Shown: piece by piece, positions 1 to 6,100 of the stretch
Layout of the letters: every line of letters starts with the position of its first letter
Numbering within the stretch: position 1 is the stretch's first letter
Assembly (NCBI GenBank): GCA_049671305.1
Contig: JBATUR010000087.1
Span: 1 to 7,402 of the forward strand
Direction: 5' to 3'
DNA length: 7,402 bases
DNA from: CADCTM01 sp049671305
GTDB taxonomy: Bacteria > Cyanobacteriota > Cyanobacteriia > Cyanobacteriales > Coleofasciculaceae
Made by a program: the position numbers and the translations under genes
Notes under the pieces: model-generated
Database searches by the model: none
What the model was told of the DNA's origin: nothing
The model's input: only the letters and a program-made list of their open reading frames with translations

Positions 1-102
1 GAAAAAGTCCAAAATGGTACAACTTCTTATCTAAAAGCTCAAGAATTATTGTTGCAAGCAAAGAGTAAGCTTAATCAATTATCAAGTCAGCTTACTCAAT
101 AA
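1..102 (+). CDS. 3' end of an unidentified protein (partial)
   Basis: The first reading frame is open from the window edge to a TAA at 100-102 and encodes the last 33 residues of a protein whose start lies outside the window. The tail is hydrophilic, rich in Gln, Lys, Leu and Ser, and looks alpha-helical (for example KAQELLLQAKSKL). It contains no motif that identifies the family. The strong palindrome that begins 24 bp after the stop fits a transcript end here. That this is a real gene end is an inference from the frame, the helical composition and the palindrome. It could also be a chance open stretch, because only 33 codons are visible. Confidence 0.5.
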   Translation, partial: EKVQNGTTSYLKAQELLLQAKSKLNQLSSQLTQ

Positions 103-125
103 AGCTTTATAACAATTATCAAGGA

Positions 126-158
126 AAATCCCCGACTTCTCCAAGAAGTCGGGGATTT
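126..158. repeat. Perfect 15-bp inverted repeat (terminator-like palindrome)
   Basis: The arms at 126-140 and 144-158 are perfectly complementary over 15 bp around a 3-nt loop (CCA), with a GC-rich core CCCCGACTTCT/AGAAGTCGGGG and AAAT/ATTT at the ends. The stem lies just after the stop at 102 and ends in ATTT on both strands, so it could terminate the upstream transcript. A very similar CCCCGACTTCT...AGAAGTCGGGG palindrome recurs between genes in many cyanobacterial genomes, so it may be a dispersed repeat that has been used as a terminator. There is no long T-run. Confidence 0.75.
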
Positions 159-208
159 GAGATGCGCCCCCTACAGGTGTACCGCTAAAATCAAAGTAGG
201 TGTTTAAA

Positions 209-223
209 ATGAGCGATCGCTAA
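209..223 (+). other. Possible four-codon leader ORF (MSDR-stop) overlapping the S4 gene start
   Basis: An ATG at 209 opens a four-codon frame ending in TAA at 221-223, and the last A of that stop is the first base of the S4 gene's ATG (TAATG). An AGTAGG sequence at 195-200 sits 8 nt before the leader ATG, which is good Shine-Dalgarno spacing. The main ATG at 223 has only a weak GAG at 211-213. The leader is formed largely by a HIP1 octamer (213-220). Translation of the leader with reinitiation at the main gene is an inference, and the arrangement may be chance. Confidence 0.3.
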
Positions 224-1002
224 TGCTGCCCCGTGAAGATTTACTCAAAGGTGTCGAAAATCGAGATACTATTGCTCGTGTGATTGATTTGGCTGATCAA
301 GCAATCAAAACATGGGAAGTTGTTTGTACTGATTTTTTGTCGCCGCCAGAGTTGGTAGAAGTTCAGCAACAATTTAAACGCTTGACAGAAGTACAATTAG
401 TGGCGTGGGGTGGCTATCCGCAAGCTGAACGACAACGAATTGCGATCGCACGTTCCGAATTGCCTCTAGAACCGGATCAAGTCGAGGTTGCTGCCTTTGA
501 CATCGCTGGAAACTTCCTTTTTGATCCGGCAAACCACCGCGACTTTTTGGGTTCTATGTTGGGCTGTGGCGTGGTTAGAGACAAGACAGGCGACATTATT
601 GTTTTGGGTGAACGTGGTGCTCAAGCGATCGTTGTGCCAGAACTGATAGAGTATATGGAAACTCACTTAACACAAGTACGTTCGGTGCCTGTGCAGATTC
701 GACGCATTGAACTAAGTGAGCTCAAAATTCGAGAACCGAAGAAGAAAGAGATGACAACCGTTGAGGCATCGATGCGTTTAGATGCGATTGCTTCTGCTGG
801 TTTTGGCGTCTCTCGCAGCAAAATGACTGACTTTATTAGTGCCGGCGATGTGCGAGTTAATTGGAAAGATATTAGTCAAGCTAGTTATCAAGTGAAAACT
901 GGAGATTTAATTGCGGTTAGTGGTAAAGGGCGCCTAGAAATTGGGGAAGTTATGGTTACTAAAAAAGAGCGTTATCGTATTCAGTTGACGCGATTTATGT
1001 AG
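223..1002 (+). CDS. Photosystem II S4-domain protein (YlmH-like RNA-binding protein)
   Basis: The 259-residue product matches the length and sequence pattern of the cyanobacterial PSII S4-domain family. The N-terminus MLPREDLLKGVENRDTIARV is typical of that family and supports the ATG at 223. Residues about 50-150 form the YlmH-like domain, with the conserved stretch WGGYPQAERQRIAIAR at 62-77 and a RDFLGSMLGCGVVRDKTGDI segment at 106-125. Residues about 182-235 are the S4 RNA-binding fold (RLDAIASAGFGVSRSKMTDFISAGDVRVN). The family name comes from a Synechocystis member found in purified photosystem II. The S4 fold and the YlmH relationship point to RNA or ribosome binding, so a direct structural role in PSII is uncertain. 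The gene converges on the pentapeptide-nuclease gene, and only 26 bp separate the two stops. A possible leader ORF overlaps its start. Confidence 0.92.
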   Translation: MLPREDLLKGVENRDTIARVIDLADQAIKTWEVVCTDFLSPPELVEVQQQFKRLTEVQLVAWGGYPQAERQRIAIARSELPLEPDQVEVAAFDIAGNFLFDPANHRDFLGSMLGCGVVRDKTGDIIVLGERGAQAIVVPELIEYMETHLTQVRSVPVQIRRIELSELKIREPKKKEMTTVEASMRLDAIASAGFGVSRSKMTDFISAGDVRVNWKDISQASYQVKTGDLIAVSGKGRLEIGEVMVTKKERYRIQLTRFM

Positions 1003-1028
1003 TCCTTGATAGCCAAGCAAGATCCTAT

Positions 1029-1985
1029 TCAAGCCTGACTTAGGATTTCTAAAAATTCCTCTACAACTTGCTCTGGTGCACTCCAACATCGAGTTGCATC
1101 AAAACGTTCAATTACTCTAATACCATGTCGCTTAAAAAGTCTATCGCGTTCATGGTCATCTGCTGCTATCTGATGGTAATCTCTGCCATCAACTTCCAGT
1201 ATGCCAAATTTTCCCTTGTAAAAAACCAGAAAATCACTTTCTTTATTTACTCGAAGTTCTGCTTTGTTTAATCTGGCTTTGCTGTTGGGATAAAATAAAA
1301 CACCTGTACGGTCTAAAGCTTCGGCAATCTTCATTTCAGTCTTGGAACGAAAGTAAAAATTATTCCATTTGTAACGTCCATTAATGCCTTGATTACTAGC
1401 TGTATTTAAATCTTGTGTCTGTTTTTGTTTTGCTAATTTTTCTTCCAAAAGTTTGACTTTTTCTGTTAATGTTTGATTCTCTTGTTGTAATTGTTCGGCA
1501 ATCTTTTGATAAGCCAGAATAGTTCCATCAAGTTTTGCTCCTGTTAACGTGGCATTAGTGAAGTTGGTTAGATACAAATTTGCATAACTAAGGTCGGCAT
1601 TAGTCAGGTTGGTATTAGTGAGGTCGGCATAAACCAGATTGACACCAGCCAGCTCTGAATCACACAAATTGGCGTCACGCAGGTTGACATCGAGCAGGCA
1701 GGCACAAAACAGTTTGGCACCAAAAAGGTTGCTAGCACTCAGGTCAGCATTACTCAGGTATGCGCCACTCAGGTAGGCAGCTCTCAGATCTGTATTACTC
1801 AGATCGGCAAAAAACAGGTTGGTACCACTCAGCTTTGCAGCACTTAGATTTGCACCACGCAGGTTGCTATGACTTAGGTCTGCACCACACAGGTCAGCAT
1901 AACTCAGGTCAGCACCACTGAGGTTGATTTCACAAAAATCTCTCTCTCCTGCTTCATAACGTGCAAGAAGTTCCTTAACATCCAT
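1029..1985 (-). CDS. Pentapeptide-repeat / coiled-coil / DUF559-like nuclease fusion protein
   Basis: The 318-residue product has three parts. Residues about 18-158 are pentapeptide repeats of the A(D/N)LxX type, with Leu (once Phe) at every fifth position from L22 to L157: 28 repeats without a break, predicted to fold into a right-handed beta-helix. Residues about 159-190 are a Gln/Glu/Lys-rich heptad-like coiled coil. Residues about 204-318 resemble the DUF559/Vsr branch of PD-(D/E)XK nucleases: FRSKTE with E217, D251 in ESDF, the EVDG core (E264, D266), H271, and a DHERDRLFKRHGIRVIERF tail with D277 and R294. The putative active-site residues look intact. Nuclease activity and DNA as substrate are inferred from the family, and no signal peptide is seen, so it is probably cytoplasmic. 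The gene starts at the ATG at 1985 with only a weak GAAAG ribosome site. It stands alone, converging on the S4 gene. Confidence 0.85.
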   Translation of the reverse strand: MDVKELLARYEAGERDFCEINLSGADLSYADLCGADLSHSNLRGANLSAAKLSGTNLFFADLSNTDLRAAYLSGAYLSNADLSASNLFGAKLFCACLLDVNLRDANLCDSELAGVNLVYADLTNTNLTNADLSYANLYLTNFTNATLTGAKLDGTILAYQKIAEQLQQENQTLTEKVKLLEEKLAKQKQTQDLNTASNQGINGRYKWNNFYFRSKTEMKIAEALDRTGVLFYPNSKARLNKAELRVNKESDFLVFYKGKFGILEVDGRDYHQIAADDHERDRLFKRHGIRVIERFDATRCWSAPEQVVEEFLEILSQA

Positions 1986-2092
1986 ATTCTTTCATATCTA
2001 AAATCATGCTGCTTACAAACTAACTTACTTTATTTTCCATAAAAATAGTTTATTAGTTTCGTTTAGCCAATAGCAAATCAAACTGATAATAA

Positions 2093-2120
2093 AATATAAG
2101 CAAAATAGTAAACATTGCAA
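2093..2120 (-). promoter_or_regulatory. Candidate sigma70-type promoter for the pentapeptide-nuclease gene
   Basis: On the minus strand, TTGCAA (2115-2120) is followed after 16 bp by TATATT (2093-2098), a fair match to -35 and -10 boxes, inside a very A+T-rich stretch. It would give a 5' leader of about 100 nt. Such AT-rich DNA yields chance matches easily, so this is tentative. Confidence 0.3.
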
Positions 2121-2168
2121 AACAATAGTATTGGCATTTCAATTCACATTTTGCATTAGTAGCATAAT

Positions 2169-2296
2169 CCGCCAGGGGTTTAAACCCTGTCTCATAGCCA
2201 AAGTCCACTTAAGTGGACTAAAGACAAACGCCCATAAATATTACAGTCCTCTTCAGAGGACTTAAGCTATTAGCCAGGGAATTAATTCCCTGGCAG
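2169..2296. repeat. Composite element of four palindromes arranged as an inverted pair of about 51-nt halves
   Basis: The 362-bp gap between the pentapeptide gene and the LptD-like gene holds four palindromes: GGGTTTAAACCC (2176-2187), AGTCCACTTAAGTGGACT (2202-2219), AGTCCTCT-TC-AGAGGACT (2245-2262) and a perfect 22-bp palindrome (2273-2294; outer bases GCCAGGG/CCCTGGC). The reverse complement of 2245-2296 aligns with 2169-2219, so the element is two diverged copies of one two-palindrome module in inverted orientation around a 25-nt spacer. Similar AGTCCACTT and GCCAGGG palindromes are scattered through many cyanobacterial genomes, so it is probably a non-autonomous dispersed element. It lies 52 bp past the LptD-like stop and could also end or stabilise that mRNA. 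Confidence 0.8.
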
Positions 2297-2347
2297 ACTG
2301 TGCAGTTTACCAACAAAATTGTAAAACTTGAATCTAACCAAACCTTC

Positions 2348-4768
2348 CTACTCCCTCGGCACACCCTGAATAACCGGACGAGTTTCAGTATTATCAAAAA
2401 CCCCAGGATTTCCACTCCAATTAAAGTCACTAATCCGGAAACTAATCGAGCCCAATTGCTGCACCGGATTATAACGTAGCTGAATATTATAAGTACGTCG
2501 GCTATATTCCAAAAGGTAATCCGTACTAATTTCCTGCCCATTATTTAAGCTAATTGCTGTCTGAATTCCTAGGCGAAATGGTCCGTATATTTGTTGAGTA
2601 ATACCCGCAGAAAGCACACTTGTATCGGCAATTCTGTCAAACAAAAATGGTGATGCTCCACCTTGTACAACCTGAGTGAAGCCAAGGTTAAATCCTGTAT
2701 AATCTAAATACGGTCGCGAAAAATTTCCAAACTGCCCGCTTAGTCCAATTGTGCCGCTTAATGATGTTTGAGAATCACCGTTAGTATAAGCACTGGCAAC
2801 ACCTGTAACGCTTGCACCGAATACTAAGTTGGGAACTACTGGTGATGGTGTATAACGCAAACCTTCAGTTGGTGTTGCAGGCAAACCTTGACCTTGCCAA
2901 AGTAACCAACCTCTACTTAAACTTGCACTAGTTTGAAAGCGCCCTAAACTAATACGATTATTGCTTCTAACTGCATCAAGTAAATCTAGTCGGTCTGTAT
3001 CTGCATTAATATATTGTGCACCGACTTGATAATTTAAATTGACGCCTGTGTTACCTAAAGGAATATTGGGTGAAGTGAGTACGGCACCAAGACTACTTTG
3101 TACGGTTTGAAAGCCGAGGGAACCATTGAATAAGCGATCGCGATAACTATACCTCAAATTCAAAGTATGAGGATATTTCGTACCAATAATCTGCTGTAGT
3201 TGCAAACTTGCCCTGGTTTTGTTTTCTAAATCTGTCGGATCAAGCGTCGTAAAAACTGCCCTACCATCAACCGTTGTCCGTGGACCCAGGATAGCATTTA
3301 GTTGCGCCTTAACACCAAAATCAGCAGGCGTAATAAATGTGCCTTCGGTAATCGCTTTTTGAATTAAGTATTGAGGCGTTACACTAAATTGCAAATTTGG
3401 CTGGTTAATAATACCAAAGCGACGCTCAATAAATAAGCCACCGCGATCAGTTCCGTCGTATCCTATATTAAATAAACCCGGTTCCCGTGGACGACGGTCA
3501 ATAGTAATACGGTTGCGGAATGTGGGAATTTCTACCCGTTGATCAAATACCAAACGGGGACGAGTTGCCACAATTTCATCAACTAACGGTTCAACTCGTG
3601 TAAATCTAGCAGTATCTGCTCGTAATTCTAACTCTGGTGGCGAAAATGGGTCATTGCTAATGCGAATATTAGTGGCAACGGCACCTTTACCATCAAAATC
3701 AACGCGGTCAGCTTCGTAGCGGAATCGATTAATCGTACCGCCTGAAACCGGTGTTTGCAAGTTTTGCGCTGTCGTACCTGCGCCTAAAATGAAAGAATAA
3801 CCACCGGCACTAGTGACGTTTTGTAGCGGTTGGTTACTGGTAATGCGATCGCTTACTGGTGTTCCAGGACTATTTGGCGATAAAATATCCAAATCTGTGC
3901 CAGATGTGGGCGTATAAAGTTCACCCTTGGCATTTAAAATTACACCACTATCTTGAACAAATAAATACTGAAATCGATCGCCTCGCAACACTTGCTGCCC
4001 TCTTGTCAAGGCAACGTTACCTTCTGCAACCAAGACGCGATTTGGTAAGTTTACCTCAACGCGATCGGCATTTAATAACGCTTCTCGAAACCGCAAGACG
4101 ACATTACCAACCGCTGTCACTACTTTTTGTTGATCATCATACTCCTGTCTGTCTGCAGTGAGCTCAACTACACCACCAATTGCAAAAGGCGTCGTCGTAG
4201 GAATTGTGGCGGGTTGAGGCGCTGCGGGAGTTGGAGCTTCAGACGGTATAATTAATTCTTGTGCAGGTTTATCTTCCTGTTCAGGAATACTCAACTCAAA
4301 TTCTCTACTTGCTCCCCCTCGTTCTTGAGTTATTATACGCTTGACATTTGGCACAACAAATGTATTGGGAGTGGTGCTAGGCTCAGGTACCGTTGCTAGA
4401 GAATTATCTGCCTGCGCTGTCGTCGCTTCCTCAGAAAAAGCCGCACTATGATAAGTTGCTAACTGCGGTTGTGTCGTCGTGCTTTCTGCAGGTGAAGAGG
4501 GCTGTAACTGAGTTGGAGAATTGGCTTCAACAGCTTTTTTGTCACTCTCAACTGAAATAGGTGGACCTAGAAGAGCTGCACTTTTAGCAATAGTTAAATC
4601 TGGAGCAAAGCTTTCTGGCGGTGTCGGTGTAGCCAGTAATGTGCTGTGCAGTGTTTGAATTGATGCAGATTTACTTGATGTTTGAGATTGATCTACACTT
4701 GCGGAATCCTGAGCGGATACAGATTGAACAATAGCAGGAATTTTAGGCGTTTGAACGGGTTGAGGCAT
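2348..4768 (-). CDS. DUF3769 / LptD-like (OstA-type) outer-membrane protein
   Basis: This 806-residue protein has the layout of the cyanobacterial DUF3769 family, related to LptD/OstA, which inserts lipopolysaccharide into the outer membrane. Residues 1-195 are low-complexity, rich in Pro, Ser, Thr, Gln and Ala. Residues about 198-285 look like an LptA/OstA-N beta-jellyroll, with the repeated pattern VVELTADRQEYD..VVTAVGNV and NRVLVAEGNVALTRG. Residues about 345-425 resemble the conserved middle (YEADRVDFDGKG, FSPPELELRADTARF), and about 435-785 is strand-rich and ends in alternating polar/nonpolar strands, as expected for a beta-barrel. The ATG at 4768 is the only ATG after an in-frame stop at 4811-4813. 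No signal peptide is visible there, which is odd for an outer-membrane protein. The gene lies 115 bp downstream of psbI on the same strand. The function is inferred from family and fold. Confidence 0.85.
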   Translation of the reverse strand: MPQPVQTPKIPAIVQSVSAQDSASVDQSQTSSKSASIQTLHSTLLATPTPPESFAPDLTIAKSAALLGPPISVESDKKAVEANSPTQLQPSSPAESTTTQPQLATYHSAAFSEEATTAQADNSLATVPEPSTTPNTFVVPNVKRIITQERGGASREFELSIPEQEDKPAQELIIPSEAPTPAAPQPATIPTTTPFAIGGVVELTADRQEYDDQQKVVTAVGNVVLRFREALLNADRVEVNLPNRVLVAEGNVALTRGQQVLRGDRFQYLFVQDSGVILNAKGELYTPTSGTDLDILSPNSPGTPVSDRITSNQPLQNVTSAGGYSFILGAGTTAQNLQTPVSGGTINRFRYEADRVDFDGKGAVATNIRISNDPFSPPELELRADTARFTRVEPLVDEIVATRPRLVFDQRVEIPTFRNRITIDRRPREPGLFNIGYDGTDRGGLFIERRFGIINQPNLQFSVTPQYLIQKAITEGTFITPADFGVKAQLNAILGPRTTVDGRAVFTTLDPTDLENKTRASLQLQQIIGTKYPHTLNLRYSYRDRLFNGSLGFQTVQSSLGAVLTSPNIPLGNTGVNLNYQVGAQYINADTDRLDLLDAVRSNNRISLGRFQTSASLSRGWLLWQGQGLPATPTEGLRYTPSPVVPNLVFGASVTGVASAYTNGDSQTSLSGTIGLSGQFGNFSRPYLDYTGFNLGFTQVVQGGASPFLFDRIADTSVLSAGITQQIYGPFRLGIQTAISLNNGQEISTDYLLEYSRRTYNIQLRYNPVQQLGSISFRISDFNWSGNPGVFDNTETRPVIQGVPRE

Positions 4769-4832
4769 CTTTGTGCAGTAATCGAAGTGACAGCTTTTAA
4801 GGGCGACTTTTTACCCGCACTGAATACTGCCA

Positions 4833-4852
4833 GGGCGAGACACACCTCGCCC
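4833..4852. terminator. 7-bp GC-rich hairpin between psbI and the LptD-like gene
   Basis: GGGCGAG (4833-4839) and CTCGCCC (4846-4852) pair around a 6-nt loop. On the minus strand the hairpin follows the psbI stop by about 30 nt but is not followed by a T-run. On the plus strand TTTT follows, but no plus-strand gene precedes it. It could partly terminate psbI, stabilise the end of a short psbI transcript, or be incidental. Confidence 0.45.
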
Positions 4853-4883
4853 TTTTCCAAATCAGAAATGAAGCGATTTTAAA

Positions 4884-5000
4884 TTACTCCATATCACGGC
4901 GATTAGGGTTGCGGGCGGGGTCGTTTGACAAAAAGCCAAAGACAAACAAGCCAACAAAGATACTAACAACGATATAGACAGCTATTTTGAGGGTCACCAT
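4884..5000 (-). CDS. psbI: Photosystem II reaction centre protein PsbI
   Basis: The 38-residue product beginning MVTLKIAVYIVVSIFVGLFV and ending with FGFLSNDPARNPNRRDME matches PsbI closely in length and pattern. It has a single transmembrane helix at residues about 4-24 and the conserved stromal-side tail FGFLSxDPxRNP. PsbI is a small subunit of the PSII reaction centre that helps early assembly of the D1 module. I place the start at the ATG at 5000, because PsbI proteins are about 38 residues long and GGAAG lies 8 nt upstream. The open frame continues to an ATG at 5066, but those extra 22 residues are unlike PsbI. The gene sits between a Yip1-family gene (290 bp upstream) and the LptD-like gene (115 bp downstream), all on the same strand. 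Confidence 0.95.
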   Translation of the reverse strand: MVTLKIAVYIVVSIFVGLFVFGFLSNDPARNPNRRDME

Positions 5001-5008
5001 ATTGATAT

Positions 5009-5013
5009 CTTCC
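5009..5013 (-). promoter_or_regulatory. Shine-Dalgarno site that sets the psbI start
   Basis: On the minus strand GGAAG is followed by 8 nt and then the ATG at 5000. This spacing supports the 38-residue PsbI start over the ATG at 5066. Confidence 0.6.
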
Positions 5014-5074
5014 AGCGTATGAACAGTTAAATGTAGTAAGGTCGTTGGCGTTGCAATACGCAACAACTTTACAT

Positions 5075-5080
5075 ATCATA
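5075..5080 (-). promoter_or_regulatory. Candidate -10 box for psbI
   Basis: TATGAT on the minus strand differs from TATAAT at one base and would give a leader of about 65-70 nt. No convincing -35 box lies 15-18 bp upstream. A short GTTGC-AATAC-GCAAC inverted repeat (5050-5064) would fall in the leader. Tentative. Confidence 0.25.
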
Positions 5081-5290
5081 CCCAAAGTAGGATGCCTTTT
5101 TGTGTGGAAGATAGAGGTAAATGCGACTGACTTACAAAATTCTGGCTAATTAGTCAGCTTGGCTTCGGTTAGCTATGACGCTTTTTGTGACCAGACGTTC
5201 CAATTTTGTCTATGTGGGGTCAAAAAAGCGGTATCTTTTGCTTAAATCAACTGTCAAGTGGAATTAGACGATATTTCAAGTAGTCAAGCC
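5081..5290. other. Intergenic stretch between the Yip1 gene and psbI
   Basis: No open frame or RNA gene is evident. An imperfect stem at about 5188-5222 (TGACC-AGAC paired with GTCT and, after a 6-nt bulge, GGTCA) lies some 70 nt beyond the Yip1 stop, but it is weak and has no clear T-run on the minus strand. The psbI promoter is probably at the left end of this region or just left of it. Confidence 0.4.
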
Positions 5291-5854
5291 TTACTGAGTG
5301 TATTGTTGAGCAACCGCTTGAATCAAAATCGGCACAATTTGAACAACTGGAAAACAGACAAGACTAATCAAAACAGCCCGAAACATGGTGATGTTCATCG
5401 CTTGGGAAACTGCTACGGTTATGGCTAATGCTGTCCAGGCAGATAGTATTAGCTCGATCGGTCTTCCAAGTAAGGGAATGATCGTAATAAAATTAAGCAC
5501 TTGGGGAGCATAAGCAAACCCAATCGGATAACGTAGCTCACTATAAGTCGGTGGGTTGAAATTTAACCACTGTCCAACTTTCCAGATGGTGAATGACCAG
5601 AAGTAGTAGCCAACAATAACACTAAAAATACCAAGCAAGATAGTGATGATCAATACGGGCAATGTGACTCGGTTGAGTAATGAGATGATCAAACTTGCGA
5701 CTGCACGTGAGAGTGCTGCTAGAATTACGATTGTCAAAGCGATGCGACGAGTTCTGCGATCGCTTTGTGCAGATTGATAAAACTGAGCATTCAGCGTTAA
5801 CGCCTTCCAAATCGTTTGCCAAATGTTCGCCCGACTCGAAGCATTTTGCTTCAT
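5291..5854 (-). CDS. Yip1-family integral membrane protein
   Basis: The 187-residue protein has a polar N-terminus of about 36 residues followed by about five hydrophobic segments (roughly 37-60, 66-94, 111-130, 133-151 and 158-180). The middle segment IGFAYAPQVLNFITIIPLLG, followed by LILSAWTALAITVAVSQAMN, is typical of the Yip1 domain family, whose bacterial members are conserved membrane proteins of unknown role. The ATG at 5854 is supported by an AAGG site (5863-5866) 8 nt upstream. It is divergent from the hydrolase-like gene and precedes psbI on the same strand, but the 290-bp gap to psbI argues against tight coupling. No catalytic motif is visible. The family call is fairly secure; the function is unknown. 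Confidence 0.82.
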   Translation of the reverse strand: MKQNASSRANIWQTIWKALTLNAQFYQSAQSDRRTRRIALTIVILAALSRAVASLIISLLNRVTLPVLIITILLGIFSVIVGYYFWSFTIWKVGQWLNFNPPTYSELRYPIGFAYAPQVLNFITIIPLLGRPIELILSAWTALAITVAVSQAMNITMFRAVLISLVCFPVVQIVPILIQAVAQQYTQ

Positions 5855-5952
5855 AGTAACTACCTTACAAATAATCTATTTTTCCTAAAATCGATATTGT
5901 TCCTTTTTACTCCTCTTCTGGTAGAGGCTAGATTCTGCTTAACTTTATAAGC

Positions 5953-5970
5953 TAACGCTGTTTAGCGTTA
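5953..5970. repeat. 7-bp hairpin in the divergent intergenic region
   Basis: TAACGCT (5953-5959) and AGCGTTA (5964-5970) pair around a GTTT tetraloop. The hairpin lies near the middle of the 246-bp gap between the divergent Yip1 and hydrolase-like genes. It could be a regulatory site or a remnant of a dispersed cyanobacterial palindrome. The rest of the gap is A+T-rich, and I could not assign a convincing promoter to either gene. Confidence 0.45.
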
Positions 5971-6089
5971 CAGTATTATGCTTCAAATCTTGGGCTTTTT
6001 AACTTTAAGTTGCCTGAGTAGGAAATTGTCCTAATTTGAAACAAAATGGCTGGCGTCAAGCCCAAGAAACTACAATCATTACCAATCTC

Positions 6090-6093
6090 GGAG
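6090..6093 (+). promoter_or_regulatory. Shine-Dalgarno site for the hydrolase-like gene
   Basis: GGAG followed by 7 nt precedes the ATG at 6101, supporting this start. The N-terminal membrane segment encoded straight after it is consistent with a complete protein. Confidence 0.6.
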
Positions 6094-6100
6094 AACTAAA

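Noticed and set aside
1022..1046. Bidirectional terminator between the convergent S4 and pentapeptide-nuclease genes
   Set aside because: ATCCTA and TAGGAT can pair, but the arms are only 6 bp, the loop is 13 nt, the stem overlaps the end of the coding region and neither side has a T-run.
2218..2541. 107-codon minus-strand open frame that is partly hydrophobic
   Set aside because: It overlaps the end of the LptD-like gene in another frame and the palindromic element, and its hydrophobic look is a by-product of the sequence read out of frame.
3859..4161. 100-codon plus-strand open frame inside the LptD-like gene
   Set aside because: It lies wholly inside a well-supported minus-strand gene, has no ribosome site of note and no recognisable domain, so it is a shadow frame.
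4750..4850. Frameshifted signal peptide (VCLALAVFSAG) belonging to the LptD-like gene
   Set aside because: It needs an assumed sequence error and the hydrophobic run is very short. The Pro-rich start in the actual frame looks plausible for the family, so it is kept only as a question under findings.
5001..5066. N-terminal extension of PsbI to the ATG at 5066 (60 residues in total)
   Set aside because: PsbI is about 38 residues in known members, the extra 22 residues do not resemble it, and a well-spaced GGAAG precedes the ATG at 5000.
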